Below the pieces are notes generated by a model. The model had not been told where the DNA came from and ran no database searches. It saw nothing but the letters and a program-made list of their open reading frames with translations. Position numbers and translations under genes: made by a program. From assembly GCA_034336665.1 (NCBI GenBank), contig CM067565.1, positions 80,664,858 through 80,728,857 on the forward strand: a stretch of 64,000 nucleotides of DNA. The letters run 5' to 3'. Below, in pieces: positions 1-13,298 of this stretch. Position 1 is the first letter of the stretch. Each line of letters starts with the position of its first letter. The DNA is from Luscinia megarhynchos. Its lineage: Eukaryota > Chordata > Aves > Passeriformes > Turdidae.

Positions 1-966
1 CCTGCCCCTCTCCCAGATAATTTTTTCCACACCCTTTTAAATTCTTTCACATAGCTGGATCAAATATCAGTCCTTGGAACTTATCTACATGGCTTAGATT
101 CTTAGCCAAGTTGAGTTTTCTCTTTCCTGTTGTACTCATATCCTTAGCTACATATAAGTAAAATAAAGAAATTATCAAAGTTCTATTAAAGTAATACAAA
201 TGCATACTAAGGACTAGATACATCTCTTACTTGAAATTATAAGAACAATTGTCCCTTGTGATGAGGTTTCATTTACAATCCTTGACAACTTTAGAATTTT
301 TAACATTTCCTGCTGAAGTAACAGCCTTGTTTGTCCAAAATGCTGCATGTTTTAAGTGCATAATTTAAAATATTATTTAGAGTTTTAGTGAAATTTAAAA
401 AATAACTGGAGCACTTGATTTACTTGTTTTCTCTTAGTCCAATTATCCTTTTTGCCCTGCTGTCCCCAGGGTTCAAAGTGCTTATTTGTTACCTTAGATT
501 TCAACAAAGACTGTAATAACTGGCATAAATGAGTAAAATCTATTTTTCTTTCCTGAAATAGTATCTGTCAACAGGTAGTTTGTAAAATATCTACTGGTTT
601 GGAACTTTGAATTGTTTATACAGAAAAAAAAAAATCATTCTTAGCACTGAAAAAACCAGTGAGGAAAGTACATGGAGTAATAATGTAATAGATGTGAAAG
701 GAAGAGCAAATTAGTTTTGAATAAACAGAAGAACCTGTTCTCACTTCTGAAAGCTTAGAGCTGTTAAATCTTCAAGAAACAATCTTCACTACGCATGGTA
801 TGTATTGGAGCTTTTTTTTTTCTTCTGGTATTAAAAAAAAAGAAACTTACTTCCATATCTGCACTGGGGGAAATGGTTCTGGATTGCCTTCAGGGAGACG
901 GGTTTTTTATTTGGTTCTTCTTTTAAATGTCAGAAACTCACTGTTTGTTCCTGCCTTTGCTTGCAG
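1..966 (+). other. PLD5: PLD5 last intron (3' part)
   Basis: This is AT-rich sequence with no open reading frame of note, ending in a pyrimidine-containing tract and a TTGCAG acceptor whose AG is at 965-966. It directly precedes the PLD5 terminal exon, so it is the 3' end of the gene's last coding intron. The exon resumes with two bases completing a glycine codon, so the intron is phase 1. The donor and the upstream exons lie outside the window. A-rich and T-rich runs (for example near 617-635 and 812-843) are ordinary for such introns. Confidence 0.8.
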
Positions 967-1202
967 GTAATTTTGATTGGGTGGGAAATGCTTTTACACA
1001 GAATGCTGGAGCTGGCCTTGTGATCAACCAAGCAGACGCGGGGAACAGCACGAGCATCATTAAGCAACTCAAGGCTGTTTTTGAAAGGGACTGGTACTCA
1101 CATTATGCCAAAAGTTTACAACCAACAAAAATCCCAAACTGCTTTAACCACAAACTCAATAAAGGAACTTCAAATAAGACTGCTATGAGCAATGTGAATT
1201 AG
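967..1202 (+). CDS. PLD5: Inactive phospholipase D5, terminal coding exon (partial gene)
   Basis: The exon opens after the AG at 965-966 and ends at a TAG stop at 1200-1202. It encodes about 78 residues. The translation runs through G-N-F-D-W-V-G-N, then NAGAGLVINQAD, then FERDWYSHYAKSLQPTK, and ends in a Lys/Asn/Ser-rich tail. I recognise this as the C-terminus of PLD5, a single-pass membrane member of the PLD3/PLD4/PLD5 group thought to lack phospholipase activity. The exon starts inside the second PLD signature, where active relatives have G-[TS]-x-N-W; here it reads G-N-F-D-W, which fits the inactive paralogue. PLD3 and PLD4 are less likely because of the LQPTK tail. The ATG at 927 lies in the intron, in frame with the exon across the splice site, and is not a start. 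The upstream gene body is outside the window. Confidence 0.88.
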
Positions 1203-2270
1203 AAAGACTATTTTACCCTTTAGTATGGCAATGAAGAATTATGTTGGGGTGTAGCCTTCTTTCATATTTACAGACAAAAGACTTAAAGAAAAAGCAAAAA
1301 AAAAAAAAAGTTTGGTTTGGGGGGGTGTTTTTAGGAAAAAGCACACTTATATTAAATCTGTCTAACCTATATTCTCTATATGAATTATTTAAGACTTTCA
1401 AAGACTTTGTTACTTCTGACACTGAATGTCATTTCCGCTTCCATGTGAATTTTGATGTTCCACATTTGAATTTATCAGCACGTGTCAATGTTTCTGTTTG
1501 AGGACTTTCTCCAATTGCCAACCTGGCTAGAACAAACCTTGAGGCAAAATGAAGATTCAAGGTATGAAATGGCATTCTAAGATCAGTTATTATTGACATA
1601 CAAATAGGTGATAGGTTTTCTGTAATAGAAAATGTAAAGGAATAAGCAAAGTTTCACCCATATAAATAATTCCCTTTAAATAACTACCCTGTCATAAAAA
1701 TGGTTGGTTGGTTTTGAGCATTTACTTTGAGTATCACTGTTCCATGTCTTCTAACTAGCCTTAAAATACATTGGAGTTACAGGACTGGTAATTCATTCAT
1801 CTCCGAACAGTATGAGAAATTTTTGAGGGCTTGGGGTTGGCCTCATCAAGTCTGTCATATTCCCTAAAGCCTCTCAGATGTTTTTTATCAAAGTGCTGTG
1901 GATTCCTTTCAACAGAATAGTTATTTCCAAGTACATGAATTTCATCTGACAGTGAAAATCTCTGGGTTAATAGCTAAAACCTAGGACTATTTTTTTTCTT
2001 AATGTTTTCGTAAATCTCAAGAAAATTTCTTCCCCAAGTTAAATATTTATGATGTGTGAGTGAACAGGTATGTGATGACTCATTATTAAACCAATTCACA
2101 TCTCAGAATCAAATACTGCTTTTCAGAAAGGCTAAGGCTTATGCAAAATCATGCAATAATTGTTGTTAAATGATCATACAGTAATTTTGTTGATTTTTAC
2201 ATCTGAGGAATTTGCTTTCCTATCTTTGGTTTCAAAAAGAAATAAAAATTGGGAAGTGACTTTTTTGTTA
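1203..2270 (+). other. PLD5: PLD5 proximal 3' UTR
   Basis: This noncoding AT-rich sequence begins directly after the PLD5 stop codon. It contains an A-run followed by a G-run near 1297-1326. An ATTAAA is present at 2085-2090 and an AATAAA at 2241-2246. The UTR could extend much further, because vertebrate brain-expressed genes often have long 3' UTRs and the following AT-rich sequence gives no clear boundary. The right end is therefore only a proposal. Confidence 0.45.
2241..2246 (+). promoter_or_regulatory. Candidate poly(A) signal of PLD5
   Basis: This is the first canonical AATAAA downstream of the PLD5 stop on the sense strand. It is followed within 20-35 bases by a T-rich stretch (TTTTTTG), which resembles a downstream element. 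An ATTAAA variant lies 150 bp earlier. Nothing in the sequence proves use, and more distal sites may be preferred. Confidence 0.3.
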
Positions 2271-5200
2271 AAATGTCATCCATATAGGTAAATATACCTG
2301 CGTGGACAGAAAAGAGATGCCTTCCTTTAGACCCCAGTTTTATTTGGTGTCAAAAGTGTGCCTCTACAATTGCAATTAAGTTGCACCAAGGAGCAACTGT
2401 TCTATAAAAGTATGAGTTTGCTCTTTGAAGAAATACATCTGAATGTTTGACAACAAATTTTTCTCCAGTCAGAGGTGTAATAGCATAGTTTCATAGTAAA
2501 AATGTTTCACTACTCTGCCTCTGGTTCCATTGAAAAAACACAGCCTTGAAAGCAAACTGCATTCTTCATTTTGTTAAATATTCACAGAACCTTTTTCCAA
2601 AATGATGACTTTTCTTCTCATCTCCTGAAGACACACTTCAAAAGCAGAGGGCAAAAAGAGAAGGAAACCCAGCCAGGTTCCAATGTATTATTTTAATCTT
2701 AAGAAGGAATTAAAAACCCACCTTGACTTTCAAAACATAGCTTACACTTATAAGGTAAAAAATTAAAATTTATTTTACAGTGAGCAGAGCTTAGGAAATT
2801 CTGATGAATTAACATATGCACAACTTCAAATTGTCAGCTAGAGATACCCCACAAGACTAATGATGATCCCCAAAGGCACACTTTTGACAAAGAATTTTTG
2901 TTTATTTTGTAATTGCAAAGATTTACATCATCTTACTGAAAATAGTGATAAATCAAAAAAACTTTTAAGATTGTCAGCTTTTACAGAAAATATTTTGCAC
3001 AGCTCCAGTAGTCAGTAATGTTTTCTGATATTCAGATAAACACATGGCATGTATTAGTCACACACACACATAGAAAAGCATATAATCTGACATACTGATA
3101 AGAAACAAGTATTTAAAAGGAAAAATGTTTTCTGAGTTGCTATGAGGAAAAATCTTTTTGAGGAGAAATTTCTGGATTTTCTTCCTTCTGTATTTAATTT
3201 AGAGTATGTATAGTATGTATGGGAAAGACATTCCCAGCACTTAACTTACTTGTTGTGGATTTTTTGTTTTGTTTAAGAAATGAATATTAGTCCAAAATTT
3301 CAGCTGAGTTATACCACCAATAACTTTAGTCTTATGAGTCAAAAACCCACAAAATGAGCAAACAAAAAGCCCACCACATTTTTAAATGTTGAGATAGTTG
3401 GACAGTTTCTGAGGTCCCCATGGATGGGTGATCTTAAAGTTTGAGATAAACTTAACACCATGTCCTTACATAAAACACAAAATAATTCATACAAAAAACC
3501 CCAAAAAACAAAAAACACTGTCTGGAGTTGTTAGCAGCTAGGGGCAATAATATACAGTAATTAATCAATGTAGGGATATTTTCCCCTTTTGCATTATGGA
3601 TACTGAAAATGAGTTAAGTTTTTAAAATGACATCTTGTATAAATAATGGAGGATCTGAGTGGAACATAAATTTGTCAAATGATAAAGCTAAGATGTTTAC
3701 AAAGAAGGATTTATTGATTAAATCAGACTGACCATTAACTGATTTAGTATAGCAAATGAATGTTAAAATAGTTTTACTGGACAGGTCCTAGGAAAATGCA
3801 GATCATGAAGATCATAACAAGATCTGTTAGTTTGCAAATATTTTCTTATTGGCTAGATAAACAGATTCTTGGTGCTTCAATAACCCCCTTCAAAATGCAG
3901 GTACATAAAAGTATTTTTTAAAAGTGACAGTATGTTTTAGTTTTATGAATGGAAGAATTTGGGTGGTTTTGAACAACTTTCAATGTGAAATACTGGCCAG
4001 CCATCCCATAAATGGAATGGCAGACTCAAATTTCATTTGGTACAAAGTATGGATCAATACTGTAATAACTGTTTAGAATGGCCTCAGCTCCAAAGTAGTG
4101 CATAAGGCCTTGATCTATTACATTAGCTGAAACACAAAGTGCATCCTTGGACTTCAGCAAATAGGAAATTAAAATACCAGATTATTTTTTGAAACTAAGG
4201 GGATTATCACCAATTATTTGGCCTGGGCCAGAGCTGTTACTGTTTAACTAGATTTGCTAAAACAGCCTCAGTTTTGGGATCCTTCTACCGCTGTAATAAA
4301 TTGGAAGCAAATCCATTACATTGATTTCAAACTAGTTTAGCAGGGATCAGAATCTAAACTAGTTTCTTCTTGCTTTCAATCTCCTGAGTGTCACCACTGC
4401 ACAGGCTATTTCCTAATTTACCAGGGATTTGCATTCAGGGGTTTCTCACAGACCTCACAGGCATAACCCAAAAGATGCACTTTCTCTAGGCCCTTCTAAC
4501 TGGCATTGGTAAGTAACTCTGTCATATTAAAGGCAGTTTCCTAAACAGAACAGTTTTATTCTTAAAGAATATAGACTGTAATTGTTGTTTGCTGCAAACA
4601 TTTACTAGTGCCTTATTCATACAACTTTTTGTTTGGCTGTTCCTCCCACAAAGTCCTGCTAAAGATCCTGTATCTAGTACTGAGGCATAGAGCCAACTTC
4701 CTAAGTAAGAAGACATTGTGATGTTTACAGTTAGTACCTAAAACTAGAGTCACAAAAAGACAAAAACTGACTGCAAGATGTTGGTCCAAACCACAAGCAC
4801 ATCTAAACTGGAGCATTTTTATCCAATCCCAGTTCAAGAACTAAATTTCACAATTTACTCCTGGCTTCATTATCAAATAATCTAAACACAGTTGAGTTAT
4901 TCTGTCCTGCCAAGGTATAAAATCTGAATTCCCCCAACATCTGGCTGCTATCAAAACCATAATCACAGAAATTCCTGTAAGCACAGGTTGAAGTCCAAAT
5001 ACCACACAGTGGCTATTTTCCAGATCTTGCATGTTAAGTCTCAAGTTGTTTTTGGCCAGCTACTTTTTCTTCCTGAAGCATAAACTAGTAATCCACAACT
5101 ACTCTCACCTCTTCTTTGAAGACCAGAAAGCACAGATTATGTGCTACAGCACAATGGCTATAGCTGTACCCTAACAAAACAAATTTAGATTTTACCCAAC

Positions 5201-8200
5201 ACAGGGCCAGGTGTTCCTCTCAGTAAATCCAGGCTGTACTGGTGGTTCAGAAGACAGCTTGAGAAACAAATAGAAAAGCCTACAAATGCTATTTTTAAGA
5301 CCTACCCATTATTTGCTATACTACCTGCTACCTAAATTCTACTACTTTGTTGAGATTTCAAAGATAAAAACTGAACAAACAAGTTCTGTTACCTGCAAGT
5401 TTAATCTAAGAAAAAAAATCCAGAAAATGTATAGGGTTTTTTGTGACTTCAGCATGTACTTACTGGAAAGAGTGTATGCACTGTCAGCAAGATGGTGAAG
5501 ACATCAGATGGCTATTCCAGTTCTTAAATCTGAAGTTCTAAATATCCCTGTCTCAGATAATTATACACTTGAGAACGGCCTTATAGAGTGCACTAAGTTA
5601 TCTTAAAACCTTTCTGGTCTTAAAAATTAACTCTTCATTTTAATACAAGTATATTGACTAAATATTTAGTATGTTTCCAGATGGTAATTTCTGGTGCTGT
5701 GTTTTTCTTCCACTCTTACCCTTTCTCTATCTACATCTATCATATATTCATGGTTTTTCAGTCATCATTATTCCAATGCAATCTATGTAAAGAAACCAGA
5801 ATGAATCCTTGGTGTGTTTAAAATTCACAATGATGCCTCCCGAGTTGAAGGTACCAGTGAACATGCTCCACTTCTAACACTGCAAGGTATAGCAGCTCAA
5901 CTGATTCTGTAGGAGATTGCTTTTCTCAGCTGTAGTTTTTCACTTTAATTACTGCTGGATGTTGTTTATTAATTTCTCAGTATTGAATCAGGTTGCTCTT
6001 GGATCATCACTTTGCACAAATGCCTTAGAAGCTTGCCAAACTAGCATGTAAAAAAGACCTCATTCAAAATAGTTTAGACAAGAAAAGAAGAACTGCTTTA
6101 TGCTCTGAAGAGTGCAGAAGTCAATGGATAAACTCCAGTCCTATAATAAAGTGAGCTTTCTATTGTACCTCCTGTTTAGATTAACCCTGCATGGGCTTCC
6201 AGGAAAAGTCTGTGAGAATTGTTTGTTTGAATTACCTTGTGATCAGCAATTTACAGAGAATCTGAATGAAGAATCCAGCTGTACTGAGTGGTTCACCACT
6301 GTAACTGGGTTTTCATGAAAGCACATTTATATTCCATATCCATATAATACAAATGCATTAACATGCTAATGTCAGGTTTTCCTTACAGTTCAAAAGCATG
6401 CAGGACAAAAGTTAAGCTACTGCAGCCTGTTTCTGAAAACATTGTTAAAAATAGATTTTAAGAGTGTAATTCAATTCTGGCTGCAAATTATTCTGCTGTA
6501 GTAATGTAGTCAGCTCTATTTTTTTTCACAACAAATTCAATAACTTTTTAACCCTATAAAATAACCTTGGATCATTCTCCCTTTAAGAATAGAAAGAACG
6601 TTGAGATGGCCAATTCAGGCTACAAAACATAACAAAATATAATGAGATGGCTGGCAACTGCAGCATTCCAGAGGATTATTTTGTGTTGTCTTGCATGGCT
6701 GCAAACATGAACAATATCAATTACATGTATCACAACAGTGTTGTGTGAACACCTGATGGACATTGAAGCTCAAACAGTAAAATCCATCCCTTTTGTAACA
6801 GTATAAAATATAGTAAGGGTAGAGAGGAAGTGGCAAAATGAGCCAGAGGCAAATTAACTTGGATCAACTTGAGTTAATGGACTGGATGCTGACATAAAAT
6901 TCTGGACTACATTTTCATTTTGTTCCCTTTCTCTGCAAAATCCTTTATATGGGTGAACTCCCATGATTTTTTCCAGAGCAAGGAAAGAACTTTTAACAAC
7001 TTTGAACTTACTCTTAACAGAAAGAAATCAGCATGAATAAAAGTCCATTGATTTCTGTTTAGCAGGTACCAAGTAGTAAAGCACTATTTGAAATGAGACT
7101 CCTCCTTGGACATTAGAATTTCTAGTGTAATATAAAAATTGACAACATAGCACACGTCTGCAAATTTCACATCACACGCAGCATTTGCTTGCTCTCTCAA
7201 TGTACAAATGCAGTCATCAGACAGATACCATTCTGAGCTACTGATTAACTGGTGAAAACTAAGCACAAGTATCAGGCAATCCAACTTGACACACAAATGC
7301 AGGAAAAGGAATCCTTCCAGAAGAGCTAACTGTATAAAGTTTATAAGTCACTTAGAAGCTGGAATTATTTCAAATGTAATTTTGAGAGACTTAATGGGGA
7401 TTAAATAGGGCAGGAATCTTTCTGTTAAAGGAATGCACTGTTATATGCAGTGTCTAAGCAAAACAGCATATAAAATGTAAAATGAGAAGCTCTTCAAATG
7501 GAAGACTGACCTGCTAACAAATATTTTCTAGTGGATTTGCTCAGTGTTAATTACTTCACATTGATCTCTTAAATTACTCTGCAAGTATTCCTTATTTGTA
7601 TTTCTTCAAGCAACACTGTACCTGTATTCAGTGTTCTACTTGAAACTTGACCAAACAGGATGCTGCTGGAAGTGATAGCTGTTTCTTTCAAAAGGTCAGA
7701 GGGCTTCCTCTTACCTAATTTGTCCTCTTACTGTCTCCTACTTCTTCAGCAACCCAGTCTAGGCTTACATTTGTCATTGCCTGAGTAGCAAAGAAAATTT
7801 AATATTTTTGGTCACTTGCTGTTTCTGAAAACTGCTGGCTGTTCAACATGTTCTTGCCCTTTGAGAGATCCCTCATCTAATGAGATACTAAAAGTATAAT
7901 AAAAGAGGCCAAGCACATAATTCCAGGTGCCTCACGTAATTCTTTACCTGGAAAGACACATATACAAAATCTGGAAAAAGAGATGGAGGGCAGGGGTGGG
8001 GAGAATGCTTGGCAAGCTACCAAGGTTCTTCTGATTATATAAATACCACTTCTGGTGAATTTACTTTATTCTAGAATAAACCATTCTTTACCACACAGCC
8101 AGTTTTGGAATGACTTGAATGTGTGGCTAACTTCAGCATCAAAGGTGAGAGGTTAAGTGCCCCTCATCTTTATGACTTGAACTAATTTCTTCACTATGTA

Positions 8201-11200
8201 AGAGAGGTGGAAGAGGCAGGTAACATTGCTTCCTCTTCTGAGGGAACAGGCCAGGTTGCTACTAGAAATAGAGCTGATAAGGCTTCTAAAAGAAGCAAAG
8301 ATCTTACACACTGGACTTCTATTATTTCTCACAAGATGGTGCATCTCTGTGGGAACTTGAGGCTCACAGCTTTCATACCAATTTCTTTGTGGCAAACTGT
8401 CAGACTTCTCAGGAGAGCTCCTTTTCCTCCTTCTCACTATGCTCAAGACAGTTGTGACATCTGCTTTTAACAATCTCCAGATTCTTCAAAGACATTTCTA
8501 AACTGGACTGTAAGAATTTTCCCTGTGAAAAGGCAAAATGAAGGGCAGGTTCAGTGAGGAATCCAGAGAACCTAGTACAAATATTAAAATACATAAGAAA
8601 TCGGGATCAAAGCCACAAGGCATTCTCATTTTTGCCAACAAATGGGACTTGGGAAAATAAATGAGAGGCTAATGATTAATGAGACCGGAATTTATAAACC
8701 AAAACTCTTATGGACAGTCCCCACATCTGAACTGATGCTCTCATTACGCAGAGATGCAGTGAAGAATCAGAGAGCATCTTTGATATGCTGTACAAAGGTT
8801 TCGGCATTCAGTGTCTTATGTCCATTTCTCAATGTATACAGCTTAAAAGGCAGGCTAAAAAAATGAGGTTCTGTGTATATTTATACAGATCTTACTGCCA
8901 AATAATCATTGAAAAGCTGTCACTTCTCACAGCAGTTGTGTCTTCAGATGTGACCACAGAGATCTTACTGAACAAGTCTGGAGAAAGGCAGAAAACACAG
9001 TATCTGTGGCAGCAAGCAAGCCCGCCAAAAAAAGCTGCAAGCCCATTTTTCAAGTGCTAGTTGATACAATAAAAGCATTCAAATGTTGCCATCCAGCTCA
9101 GATTCCAAATGTCCTTGTATCAGATTCCAAATACAGACTTGAGGCTCCTTCCACACGTACACACAGGGATATGTCCCCAAAGGAAAAATTGGTATCTTTG
9201 CCACAGGAGCTTGGAACACCTCTAGCACAATTATTTGCTCCACTGCTGTTCTACTCTTAAATAAGGCTGACAGGAAATAGTACAGCTTTCTGGAAAGGGC
9301 CACATATCCTTTACTAGAAAATGCAAATATGCACACAAAGGGACTCAGAATAATGAGTTACCAAAGTGGACTCCTGGCTGCAGCACAGAGGGACATCAGT
9401 GTCATAATTTCTGATAGCACACACCAAAACCATCTACTCATCTTGTCATTCCCACACTGCACGTGGGCCAAAGCTCACTTTTTAGAAAAACAAAGGGCAG
9501 TGTTTCTCTCTGAGTGAAACATTCCAGAGAGGATTATACCTTTTTTTTTAAATAGAACAGCAATCACTGCCTTACTTTTCTTCCCTTTCCACATTCCACT
9601 TTGCAAACTAGTGTTTCCACCATCTCTGCCTCATCTATCTTTTTCCTTTTCAAGCTATTTCCTGAATGCTGTTTCTGAATGCCTTGCTGCTGCTTTGCAC
9701 ACAAGGATGAATCCCTGTAACTTGCATTGTTGGTGCTGTAACATCCTACAAGGCTACTCCCACTAGCTTTACCTGAGGTGCTCAGAAGAATGAAGTGCAC
9801 GCACACAATGTTTAAGGACATACAAATTACTCTGTATGAGGACAAGGGAAGTCAGGGCAAACGCAGAATGCAGCCACTACTGGAAAAATACCTGGACAGG
9901 GAAGGGGTCTAAAGTCATACTCAATCCAGTTTCACCTTGGCACAACCAAAACCTGTATGAGGATCTAGAGCTGAATTTTGCAAACCTTGCACAACTAACA
10001 AAAGCCTTGCCTTCAGGAATTCTGTTTGCTGTTGGCCTGGAGTCACGCTCCAGGCCAAGCTAGGCAATAACAAGCAGAGTCAAAACCACAGACAACTTCA
10101 AGCCACGTGACCTCAACTTTATCCTCCAGGTGGCATTTGGCCACAGAGGGGTCTAACCTGGGTACTTGTCATCTTGTGACAGTTAAGATGGTCCAAGCTC
10201 ACCATCGTATATAACACCACCACCTTCAAAAGAGCAAATGAAGAAAGAAGATCTCTCTGCAAACACATTTTAAATCTCTAAGTGTGACTTTGGCACTGCA
10301 TTGGATTTCCCAACACAATCTAAAAGTATCAGGAGTCCTGTGTAGAGTTTGCAGAGCAAAAAGGGTATGGACTATACATTTCCTACTATACCTCTTCTGA
10401 TGGAATAACTATCAAATACAAAAATCTGTCTAAACTTATTTTGAGAACTGCATGGCCAGCTTATGCAGTAGCTAGATATGTGGCAAGGTTACAGTATTAC
10501 TCTCTAAGGAGAATACAATTAATATGCGTAGATATTTTGTTCAATTCAAGCACTGTGTAGTCTCCAAGTTCTGCTGTGAGAAGTATGGATCACTTCTCAT
10601 TATCCTTCCTATTCCAAACACAGTATTTATCACAGGTGTGTACAATACAGCAGCATAGCTTAGGCCTGTTATATAGGTCAGTATCTGCAATGCACATGAG
10701 AACATAGTTTGCCACTGCAAAGGAGAGTGGCTGCAAAATCTATTTTGGATAATCCAATTTATATTTGAGGAAATCAATGTGTGGTCATTTCTAGAACTGT
10801 GAATATAAGGCAATTGCTGCATGCTTGTATATTTGATAAGTTTTATTATACTATATCCTTATATGAATGCCTATGCAGTGTAAATGCTTTAATATAAGAT
10901 ACTGAATGGTTTTTTTACCCATTATTTTCTAAACAATGCTACATTTTACTGCATGTTTATTCATTATTTTTTTGTGTTGGTACAAAGTGCAAGCTGCAAG
11001 ACACATAATTTTAATAACTTGCACAGTAGCTATTCAAATCCATTATACAAAACATGTTCTTATGTAAAGACTTAATTTGGCAAGAAATGTGCTTCCTTTA
11101 GACAATGGGCTTGGTTCACAGCAATACCTGTGTACTTAATGTTTATTTATTAAAAAAAAAAGAAAACACCATTATCCCTGAATCTGTAAATGGGGCCATT

Positions 11201-12000
11201 GACTCTGCTAAGAATCACTGTGTTGGTATGCTTTGGTACCTTTGAAAATGTAAATCTGCATTTACTAGGAAAACAGATGATGCTGTCCTGAGGCAAGCAG
11301 TAATTCAAAAAGCCCAATCCTGAGCAGCCATTGCATTTGGTGCTGCAGGATGACAATGTAGCAATCCATTTTTTTTCTTTAAACAATACTTTCTCATGAC
11401 CTTAATACAATGAGTTCATGTTACTTGATTGTGAACTGGGCCCACTGTTTACAGCATTACAATTCATAACCAAAGTTCAATGCAATTAACAAAATGGATC
11501 AAATTTGTTTGGAAGAAAAAAGAAAAGAGTCTGATTTTGCTGATTTTGCTGATGTTTTGGAGAGCTGGCTTGGTACAGAGTATTGCTTCTGTACCAATGC
11601 ATTTTAAATGTAAGGTGACCACTGGCTGAAGTCTGATGGCTAAAACAACATTGTCAGTGGTCATATACTGCTGGAAACTAAGTTACCAGTGATACAACAT
11701 AAATCAAGGTAATAATGCATTTATTTAAAGATATGTAAATATTGATTTTAATGCTGCAGCATCATATAGATCATTTTCACTGCTTTGATATCCAAGGATT
11801 CCTAGTACTACACAAACGTATTTTATCTGCTCCATTTTTTAGTTTCAGTACTTTCATTCCAAGCAAAATAACTTCCATTTCTTTGTACTGCAATGAAATA
11901 AAGAATCCTGTTTCAGTACATAATGCTTTCTTATTCTCTCTGGTCTGTTTGTTTCTATGAGCACCAAATCCCAGATACTAGCCCCTGCTGTCCAGCTCCC
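2271..12000. other. AT-rich noncoding stretch, PLD5 distal 3' UTR or intergenic
   Basis: About 9.7 kb of low-GC sequence without a credible coding exon. Short open frames here have no recognisable domains, lack coding-like composition, and often overlap one another on both strands. No clear young transposon is visible. Noted items are a perfect 11-bp hairpin at 10032-10058, a small (CA)n run near 3060, a 10-bp direct duplication near 11530 and an imperfect duplication of a 14-bp motif near 9105-9135. Several AATAAA/ATTAAA motifs are scattered through it. Part of it may be distal PLD5 3' UTR. Confidence 0.5.
10032..10058. repeat. Perfect inverted repeat (11-bp arms, 5-nt loop)
   Basis: The left arm TTGGCCTGGAG (10032-10042) and the right arm CTCCAGGCCAA (10048-10058) are exact reverse complements separated by TCACG. 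The stem is strong (7 of 11 pairs G:C) but short for a pre-miRNA, which usually has more than 20 pairs. It could be a protein-binding palindrome or chance. Confidence 0.6.
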
Positions 12001-13194
12001 AGTGCCCTGCTCCCAGTCCTCTGTACATACACACACCCCAAGGGCACACCAGGCAGCACTGGCAGACCACCTGGTGCCTCCATCCAGGGCTCTGCAGAGC
12101 CTGAGCAGCACTGGCACTGGTGCCAGACCACTGAGACTGCTGCAACATGATCCCCTTTCCTAGTAGATTAGCATTAAAATTTTAGTTGGAATCTGGAAAA
12201 GTAGGCACTACTCTGGATTTCTCAGGAGACTGACAGAATCATTGTGATTTTCTGTTGCCAGGACTGCTGTAACATCCTGTTAAGACAGGAGCCCTAACCA
12301 AATGAACATAAATTCCCCTTTGATTTGCATCTAAAAAGCTGCTACCAGGCCTAATTCTAAATAATTTGCTCTATGGAGACTCATGTTCCAAGTGGTTTGG
12401 AAACGAGAACACTCAGCAGCAGATAATACTCAGACAAAAAGGTGAAGACTGACAGGGGATGGGAGGAAGTTGAATTTCCCTGGCCTCAGTAGCATGTGTT
12501 TTTGTAAGAGCTGTTCTGTGCTGCCCCAGGAAGGCAGCTTTTGACTGCACAGGTCCCAGTGGGGTGAGCAATAGCTGCTGCTGTGTGACCCACAGTGTTT
12601 CAAATACAACACCTGAACAGATTTCAGGTACAGCAGGAGTGATGAGGGCAGAACAAGGAGAAGGAATCAATTCCCATGAAGAGAAGCTTTACTTTAATTC
12701 CCAAACTGTTTATGTCCCCATTTTTTTGACAATTTCAGAGCACCTCACTTTCGTATTTCGCATGCTTTTTCTGTGACAAATGCAAGACAATTATTGTACT
12801 TGATTATTATTTTAGTGCTCATTGTCACTTAAAATGAAGCATACACTTAACAAAAACATGTATTTAGGAACTAAATATTCTTTTCACATATGCAGCTTCA
12901 CAACAATCATATAAAGCAGGAAGCAAAATATTAGTCCTGTTTACAGACAATTAGCAACTATAGTTGCTTACTCTGCACTGTAGCACTACAATTAGTCTGC
13001 AAAATACACAAAATTTAAATTCAGCTGCTGACATCTTTTTTCATGTTAAATTTCCTTTCCAAATGTGCATTTTCTCTGGAAATATGCTTGGAAATGTTTA
13101 GATGCATTCCATAAGAATACAGAAAAAATTCAATCAATCCCAGTAGCTAAAAAGAAATCAGCTGCAGTGTCATAGCTACAGTGCAGGCCACTGC

Positions 13195-13298
13195 CACTGG
13201 ACTGATTCACATACACTATCAGCCCTGTGGTCAGCACAAATCCAAAACATAACTCCTGGGAAGAAAATGACCCCTACCCCAGCCACAATCAGCACAAG
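13195..13298 (+). mobile_element. Degraded 3' end of an avian ERV LTR
   Basis: The block contains CAGCACAAATCCAAAACATA, then GAAGAAAAT, then CCCCAGCCA and a final CAGCACA. The same string order closes the intact LTR at 37460-37981 (near 37905-37981) in this window. Relative to that copy, about 15 bp are deleted after the ACATA motif and several substitutions are present. The upstream similarity (a CTATCA...CTGT stretch) fades by about 13195. It is an old, truncated relative of the same LTR family in the same orientation. The left boundary is uncertain. Confidence 0.6.

Noticed and set aside
927..966. An ATG upstream of the PLD5 exon that would start a 91-codon protein.
   Set aside because: These bases are intronic. 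The TTGCAG acceptor at 961-966 and the known exon structure show that the ATG is not used.
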